The position numbers were made by a program, and so were the translations under genes. The notes below the pieces were generated by a model that saw only the letters and a program-made list of their open reading frames with translations, had not been told where the DNA came from and searched no databases. A stretch of DNA of 64,000 bases from PNOJ01 sp016706845 (GTDB lineage: Bacteria > Krumholzibacteriota > Krumholzibacteriia > LZORAL124-64-63): positions 112,249 to 176,248 of the forward strand of contig JADJIV010000003.1 of NCBI GenBank assembly GCA_016706845.1. Reading direction: 5' to 3'. This document shows, one piece after another, positions 58,677-64,000 of this stretch; position 1 is the stretch's first letter, and every line of letters starts with the position of its first letter.

Positions 58677-59586
58677 GGATCACCCGCTCCAGCGCCTGGT
58701 TGAACTCCTGCGGCCGGTCCATCATCAGGAAGTGATCCGCGCCTTCCAGGATCACGGCGTCGAAGGCGGCCATGTGGCGCCGGTTCGCCTCGGCGTTGAC
58801 GGGCCACAGGTCCCCGTTGACGGTCATGACGGGGATGCGGATCGCCTCGAAGACCGCCGCCGCCTCTCCCGTCACGTACTGCATCATCATCTCTTCCATC
58901 GCGCTCAGCGCGATCGGCGGCGGCGCGCTCGACACATCAGTCAGAACCCACTCGCGCAGCTCCGGATCGGTGTCGGGAGCGAACATCCCGGCCACGAACT
59001 CCCGGCTCCCGGCCCGGAAGTCCGCCCTCAGCGGCGCCATCAACCCGTCGAGTTCCTCGCGCGTCATCCGGTACTCGACGTCTTCCAGGGTGTCCACGCC
59101 GATCAGGCCCACGACGAGATCAGGCATGAGGCGCGCGGCCTCCGCGATCACCGCCCCCCCCATGGAATGCCCGATCAGGATGACGCGGCGGCTGCCCGAC
59201 GCCTCCACCACCGCCTGCACGTCCTGCCCGAAGGACGCCATCGTGCAGCGCTCCCGCCCGGCGCCGGAGTGCCCGTGGCCGGCCAGGTCCAGCGTGATCA
59301 CGCGGTGATGTAGCGCAAAATGAGGCACCTGCTCGCGCCAGTAGCGGGCGTCGCAGCTCCAGCCGTGCACGAACACCAGGACCGGCTCCCCGGAACCGCT
59401 GACCTCGTACGTGATCGGCACGCCGTCGGCGGAGACGGCGACGCGCGGCCAGGCCGTTTGCGCCCGCGCCCCGCCCGCGGCGAGGACCAAGATCGCCAGG
59501 AATGCGGCCAGGATCCTCGATCGCCCCCCCGCCGGCCTGACGGCCAGGCCACCGCCGACTCGGATCGTCTTCCCTCCGACCATCAT
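58648..59586 (-). CDS. Secreted alpha/beta hydrolase
   Basis: 312 residues. A signal peptide (about 1-36, ending GGARAQ) exports an alpha/beta hydrolase domain. Features: the oxyanion strand LVFVHGWSCDARYWREQVPHF (in two parts), the nucleophile elbow GHSMGG (Ser, about 127), a later acid (VNGDLWPVNAEANRRH, about 250) and His in EGADHFLMMD (about 285). It is an esterase or related enzyme acting in the periplasm or outside; the substrate is unknown. Tandem ATGs at 59586 and 59583 follow GAGGGG. Its stop overlaps the next lipoprotein gene. Confidence 0.86.
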   Translation of the reverse strand: MMVGGKTIRVGGGLAVRPAGGRSRILAAFLAILVLAAGGARAQTAWPRVAVSADGVPITYEVSGSGEPVLVFVHGWSCDARYWREQVPHFALHHRVITLDLAGHGHSGAGRERCTMASFGQDVQAVVEASGSRRVILIGHSMGGAVIAEAARLMPDLVVGLIGVDTLEDVEYRMTREELDGLMAPLRADFRAGSREFVAGMFAPDTDPELREWVLTDVSSAPPPIALSAMEEMMMQYVTGEAAAVFEAIRIPVMTVNGDLWPVNAEANRRHMAAFDAVILEGADHFLMMDRPQEFNQALERVIHVLAEQAAE

Positions 59587-59724
59587 GATCCCCTCGCTTT
59601 CGCCGTGGCGTGCCGTTCTTGCCGGCTCGATCCCGCAACGCCGCCGGGATCGGCGGGAACCGCTCAAGGTGTCATTCCGTCCAGGTGGCGGACGAACCGC
59701 AGGCAGAGCGAGCGCGCCGCGGTC

Positions 59725-60318
59725 TCACCGCCCAGGTGATCCCCGCTTCTCGAGCGTGAACTCCGGCAGCCTCCGCCCCTGCGCCGAGCAGGTCTTGAGC
59801 TTGTCCAGCCGCCGCCGTCGCGTCGCCTCCTGCTTGGCGCTGACGATCCACCAGCTGACCGCCTTGCGGTAGGATGCCGGCTGCCCCTGGAAATAGGCCC
59901 AGGCGGTCGCGTCCTGCTTCAGCAGCCCGGCGTACGGTTCGGCCAGATCCACGCTGCGCTGCTCGTAGGAGTAGGCGCCGCTTTCCTCCTCACGCCTGGC
60001 CGCGAAGACCGCGAGGCCGGCGGGGCGCATCCTCCCCTGCCCGATCAGCGCCCGGGCGCGGGCGATGTTGACGTCGCTCCAGTGGCTCCGGGCTTGGCGG
60101 GGGGTGAAGCGGATCGTGTAGCTGCTGTCGTCGAGCCTCCGGCGGATGCTGTCGATCCAGCCGAAGCAGAGGGCCTCGTCGACGGACTCCGGCCAGGTGA
60201 GACTCGGCTTGCCGGAGCCCTTCTTGTGGAAGCCGACCAGCAATTCGCCCGCCGCGGCATGGTGGAGTTCGAGCCAGGCTCTGAATTCGTCCGGTGTGCG
60301 GAAGAACTTCGGTTCCAT
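59725..60318 (-). CDS. YdeI/OmdA-family protein (DUF1801-related)
   Basis: 197 residues matching the YdeI/OmpD-associated family. The pattern FRTPDEFRAWLELHHAAAGELLVGFHKKGSGKPSLTW (residues 5-41, in parts), EALCFGWIDSIRRRLDDSSYTIRFTPRQARSHWSDVNI and the later SYRKAVSWWIVSAKQEATRRRRL are all typical. Family members are linked to resistance to antimicrobial peptides and stress, but the biochemical role is unclear. It is a cytosolic protein without a signal. The start at 60318 agrees with the family's N-terminus. Confidence 0.84.
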   Translation of the reverse strand: MEPKFFRTPDEFRAWLELHHAAAGELLVGFHKKGSGKPSLTWPESVDEALCFGWIDSIRRRLDDSSYTIRFTPRQARSHWSDVNIARARALIGQGRMRPAGLAVFAARREEESGAYSYEQRSVDLAEPYAGLLKQDATAWAYFQGQPASYRKAVSWWIVSAKQEATRRRRLDKLKTCSAQGRRLPEFTLEKRGSPGR

Positions 60319-60542
60319 GCCGGCTCCGTTGGGCCCGGGGTTCCCCCGGCGACGAAGAGCTTCGCGCCGGCTTCGGCGGCGGGGCGGTGAAGCTCCGCTT
60401 CGACCACCCGCACGCGGATGGACCCGAACAGGCAGGTCCACCGCAGGGACATGCGAATCGCAGCCCCCCATCAAGGCCCGGATGGTAGCACGCCCGACCC
60501 TGCCCGTCCATGCAGCGGGAAACCGGCCAGCACCCGCACGCA

Positions 60543-60573
60543 GGGGCCCGGCCGCCTGCCGCGACCGGGCCCC
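60543..60573 (-). terminator. Terminator after the secreted metalloprotease
   Basis: A 9-bp perfect stem (GGGGCCCGG with CCGGGCCCC) and a 13-base loop, 26 bases beyond the stop. Confidence 0.5.
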
Positions 60574-60598
60574 TCGCCATTCCGTCGGAACTTGCAGC

Positions 60599-62306
60599 CT
60601 ACTTCAGCAGCAGCATGCGCTGCATCCCTGCGAAGTCTCCCGACTGCAGCCGGTAGAAGTAGATCCCCGACGGCATCGTCGCGCCGGCGTCGTCGCGGCC
60701 GTCCCAGGTCACGGCGTGCTCGCCGGCCGCGAGGCCGCCCGCGACCAGATCGCGCACGTGCTGCCCCCGCACGTCGAACACCTTCAGCCGCGTGTCGCCG
60801 CCGTCGGCGAGCGTGAAGCGGATCGTGGTGCTCGGGTTGAACGGGTTCGGGGCGTTCTGCCGCAGCAGGGTGCGGCCGGGAACGGCGGGCGCCGGGGTCA
60901 GCGCCCCGTTGAGCCAGCCCAGGTCGCGGAACACGGCCAGGGTCAGATCGACGCCGTCGTGGACCAGGTCGACGTTGATCGTCGGTTCCATGAGCGGGTT
61001 CGGAAGGGCGCTGACGTCGAAGTGCGACACCGACAGGCCCGACTGCACGGGATTGGGCGTGTAGACCAGGGGCCGCCCGCCGGCGTCCGGGCCGCCCGCC
61101 GGGTGAGGCTCGTCTGCATGGTCGCGACGACACCGTTGGCCAGCTGGGCCTTCAGCAGGTTGCCGTCGGCGAGGCTCACCATGACCGTGGGGATGGTGAT
61201 CGATTCGCCGACACCGGCCATGGGCACGGGCGGTCCGCCCAGGCTGTTGACCACGATCACCCCGATGGCGCCGGCGTTCTGGGCGGCCTGCACCTTGACG
61301 GTGTAGGCGCACGCGCCGCGGTCAACCAGGGCGATGTTGCCGTTCAGGGCCGCGGCGTTGACCACGGACTGGCAGGCGTCCCCGGGCGGAGACGTGCCGT
61401 CGAGGGCCTGCACCACGAGTCCGCTCACCGGCTGCTCGTCCACCGTCGGCCCGAAGGCGGCTTCGGCGAGGGCGTAGGTTCCGGCCACACCGGCCGGCGC
61501 GCTCACGGCCAGTTCCGGCGCGAAGCCGAGCAAGGCGTCGGCGGCCGCGATCGTCTGCGGCCCGTCGAAGGCCACCCGCTGGGTGTTGGTGGCCGACCAG
61601 GACCGGTCCAGGTCGGTCATATCAGGCCAGTGGAGTCCGTAATCGTTGTCGTACAGGAAGTTCGAGAACACGTCGTCCTGCCCGGAGTAGAGGGCGCCGG
61701 TGGACTTGTTCACCAGGCTGGAGAAGCCGAGCCCGTGCGCGAACTCGTGCAGGAGCACGACCACCAGATCGACGTCGGTGCCGTGGTTGCCGTCGAGGCC
61801 GTAGTACCAGTCCGAGCCCGCCAGGCAGTTCACGTTGTTGTCGATGCTCGAGTTGAAGCGGGCCTGCAGGTCGTCGGCGTTGGTGTTCGGATCCCCCGGC
61901 GCGAGGTCGACGCCGGCGAGCTTGTTCGCCAGCGCCGCCGCGTACCGGGTGGCCGGCAACGGCGCGCCGGCGAAATCTGAGAGAAGACCTGCCACGGTCG
62001 GCCGAGCCCAGCACCGCGCTGGGCGTTGCAGGTCAGCGGGTCGAAGGAGGCGGTGATGCTGATCTCGACCTCGCTGGGCAGCAGGGCGCCCCAGACGTCA
62101 GCCGCGAACTGGAAGGCGATCAGCCGCTGCTCGCCGATCGTCGCGCCGGTGTTGCCGCCGATCGGCGCCGTCGGCGTGGGGTCGTTGAAGCCCTCGGCGA
62201 CGCCGTCGGCGTTCACGATGGTGATGGTGGCCGCGGACGCCGCCGTGGCCAGCCACAGCGCGCTCGCCGCGGCGACCAGGGTCCCGCGCAGGGTGGTGGT
62301 CTTCAT
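60599..62306 (-). CDS. Secreted PA-domain metalloprotease with sorting tail, two frame breaks
   Basis: About 569 residues when joined. A signal peptide (MKTTTLRGTLVAAASALWLATAASA) is followed by an N-terminal domain and then the zinc site HEFAHGLGFSS (the HExxHxxGF motif) in the middle piece. A protease-associated (PA) domain follows (QNAGAIGVIVVNSLGG). The C-terminal FlgD-like module has APNPFNPSTTIRF and ends IYFYRLQSG...RMLLLK. The frame breaks near 62000 (before LLSDFAGAPL) and near 61100 (before YTPNPVQSGL). It is a cell-surface or extracellular zinc protease, exported by the same tail as the giant protein. The ATG directly follows the stop of a small secreted protein gene. Confidence 0.85.
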
Positions 62307-62741
62307 CTAGCGCACCTCCGCGCCGTCGGCGGCCGTCCCGGCGGCGAAGAAGGCGTCGAACTCCTCGCGGCTCGAGACGCAACCGGTGATCACCATGCCG
62401 TCGGGGCCGATCTTCGCGACGCTCATCGAGCGGAAGCTCGCGTCCAGCACGGCGGATTTCATGCCGTCGGGGTGCACGACCACCTCGGCGCCCGCCGCTT
62501 CGCGCTGCGGGTAAGGGTGTTCGCCCGCGCCCCGGGCGAGGTCGGCGGCCGTGGCCGCGCGCGGGAGGCCGGTTACCGGATCGACGACCGTGCGCAGGAC
62601 GTTCACATTGAAGGCGGCGGCGGGCGGCGTCCGGATGACGGGCGCGGACCCGGGCACTGGCTCCGGGACGGCGGCGGCGGAGACCGCACAGGCGCAAAGG
62701 CCCAGTCCCGAAATGGATAACATGAAGTGTCGCTTGGACAT
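62307..62741 (-). CDS. Small secreted protein upstream of the metalloprotease
   Basis: 144 residues with a signal peptide (MSKRHFMLSISGLGLCACAVSAAA). The mature part has no recognised domain. It includes LRTVVDPVTGLPRAATAADL and KIGPDGMVITGCVSSREEFDAFF, with one Cys. The gene ends one base before the metalloprotease start, so it is translated just ahead of it. Position and size suggest a chaperone, inhibitor or propeptide-like partner, but no motif proves this. The start at 62741 follows GGAGGAC. Confidence 0.65.
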   Translation of the reverse strand: MSKRHFMLSISGLGLCACAVSAAAVPEPVPGSAPVIRTPPAAAFNVNVLRTVVDPVTGLPRAATAADLARGAGEHPYPQREAAGAEVVVHPDGMKSAVLDASFRSMSVAKIGPDGMVITGCVSSREEFDAFFAAGTAADGAEVR

Positions 62742-62813
62742 CTGGAAATCGTCCTCCTGGCGTGAGAAGTGGGAACCGCCGGGAGGCCGGCGAAGGCGGG
62801 TCGATACTGGATG

Positions 62814-62842
62814 ATTATACACCTGATTGTGAGACATGACCA
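62814..62842 (-). promoter_or_regulatory. Candidate promoter of the metalloprotease operon
   Basis: On the minus strand TGGTCA, a 17-base spacer and TATAAT (4/6 and 6/6), about 70 bases before the small secreted gene. It has a perfect -10. Confidence 0.55.
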
Positions 62843-62880
62843 GCGCGATGGCGGTGTGATGCGCGAGGGGGGAACGGAAA

Positions 62881-62907
62881 GGCCCCCGAGGCGATGCCTC
62901 GGGGGCC
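62881..62907 (-). terminator. Terminator of serC
   Basis: A 12-bp perfect stem (GGCCCCCGAGGC with GCCTCGGGGGCC) and a 3-base loop, followed on the minus strand by TTTCC, 22 bases after the serC stop. Confidence 0.7.
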
Positions 62908-62928
62908 CCATTCGCCGCCGCCCGCCCG

Positions 62929-64000
<1,072 letters not shown>

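Overview
The window is 64 kb of very GC-rich bacterial DNA with densely packed genes. Two secreted proteins end in the FlgD-like C-terminal sorting module (NPFNP...GxYxYRL) typical of FCB-group and related lineages. With the high GC, TonB/TolC/outer-membrane-barrel genes and lipoproteins, this suggests a Gram-negative bacterium of the Eisenbacteria/Krumholzibacteriota/Latescibacterota kind. That placement is inference; the window has no rRNA or other marker to fix it.

Layout. 1-4 kb (minus): asparagine synthase (cut by the edge), a LOG/DprA-like protein, DNA polymerase IV and an OB-fold lipoprotein. 4-9 kb (plus): a bacilliredoxin, then a run of AtuA-like, small AtuA-like, two MOSC proteins and a secreted SRPBCC protein. 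9.2-10.5 kb (minus): a PLP aminotransferase. 10.6-16.7 kb (plus): hypA-hypB-hypF-hypC-hypD-hypE, the complete NiFe-hydrogenase maturation set. 16.8-18.7 kb: a lower-GC sulfotransferase cassette, then a DUF2007-like protein and a lipocalin. 25.4-18.8 kb (minus): a group 3b-type hydrogenase operon (hydB, hydG, hydD, hydA) continuing into a maturation protease, a response regulator, a RegB-like histidine kinase and an ACT-domain protein. 25.8-28.2 kb (plus): a membrane pyrophosphatase. 28.3-29.3 kb: a broken transposase. 29.4-34.4 kb (minus): fumarase alpha and beta, Wzz-like and flippase genes, and a tandem-FKBP lipoprotein. 34.6-40.8 kb: a saccharopine-dehydrogenase-like enzyme, a secreted C1 peptidase, a Yip1-like protein, urocanase and ThyX. 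41-49.2 kb (plus): one 2727-residue secreted protein built from six long internal repeats. 49.2-54.5 kb (minus): an efflux operon (two adaptors, a MacB-like permease, TolC) with no ATPase gene. 54.6-64 kb: an outer-membrane barrel, a TonB-dependent receptor, small enzymes, a secreted PA-domain metalloprotease with a small secreted partner, and serC cut by the right edge.

How it works together. The hyp genes would build and insert the NiFe(CN)2CO site of the cytosolic NAD(P)-linked hydrogenase, and the operon's own protease would clip the large subunit. The kinase in that operon has a GGxxNPF motif between transmembrane segments 3 and 4. This is the quinone-binding signature of RegB/PrrB redox sensors, so H2 metabolism may be tied to the redox state of the quinone pool through a dedicated regulator pair.

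Caution. About twenty single-base frame breaks fall inside otherwise intact conserved genes (hypB, hypF, hypD, hydA, hydG, hppA, serC and others). These look like residual assembly indels rather than biology. Such genes are annotated as one gene each, with the break position given.
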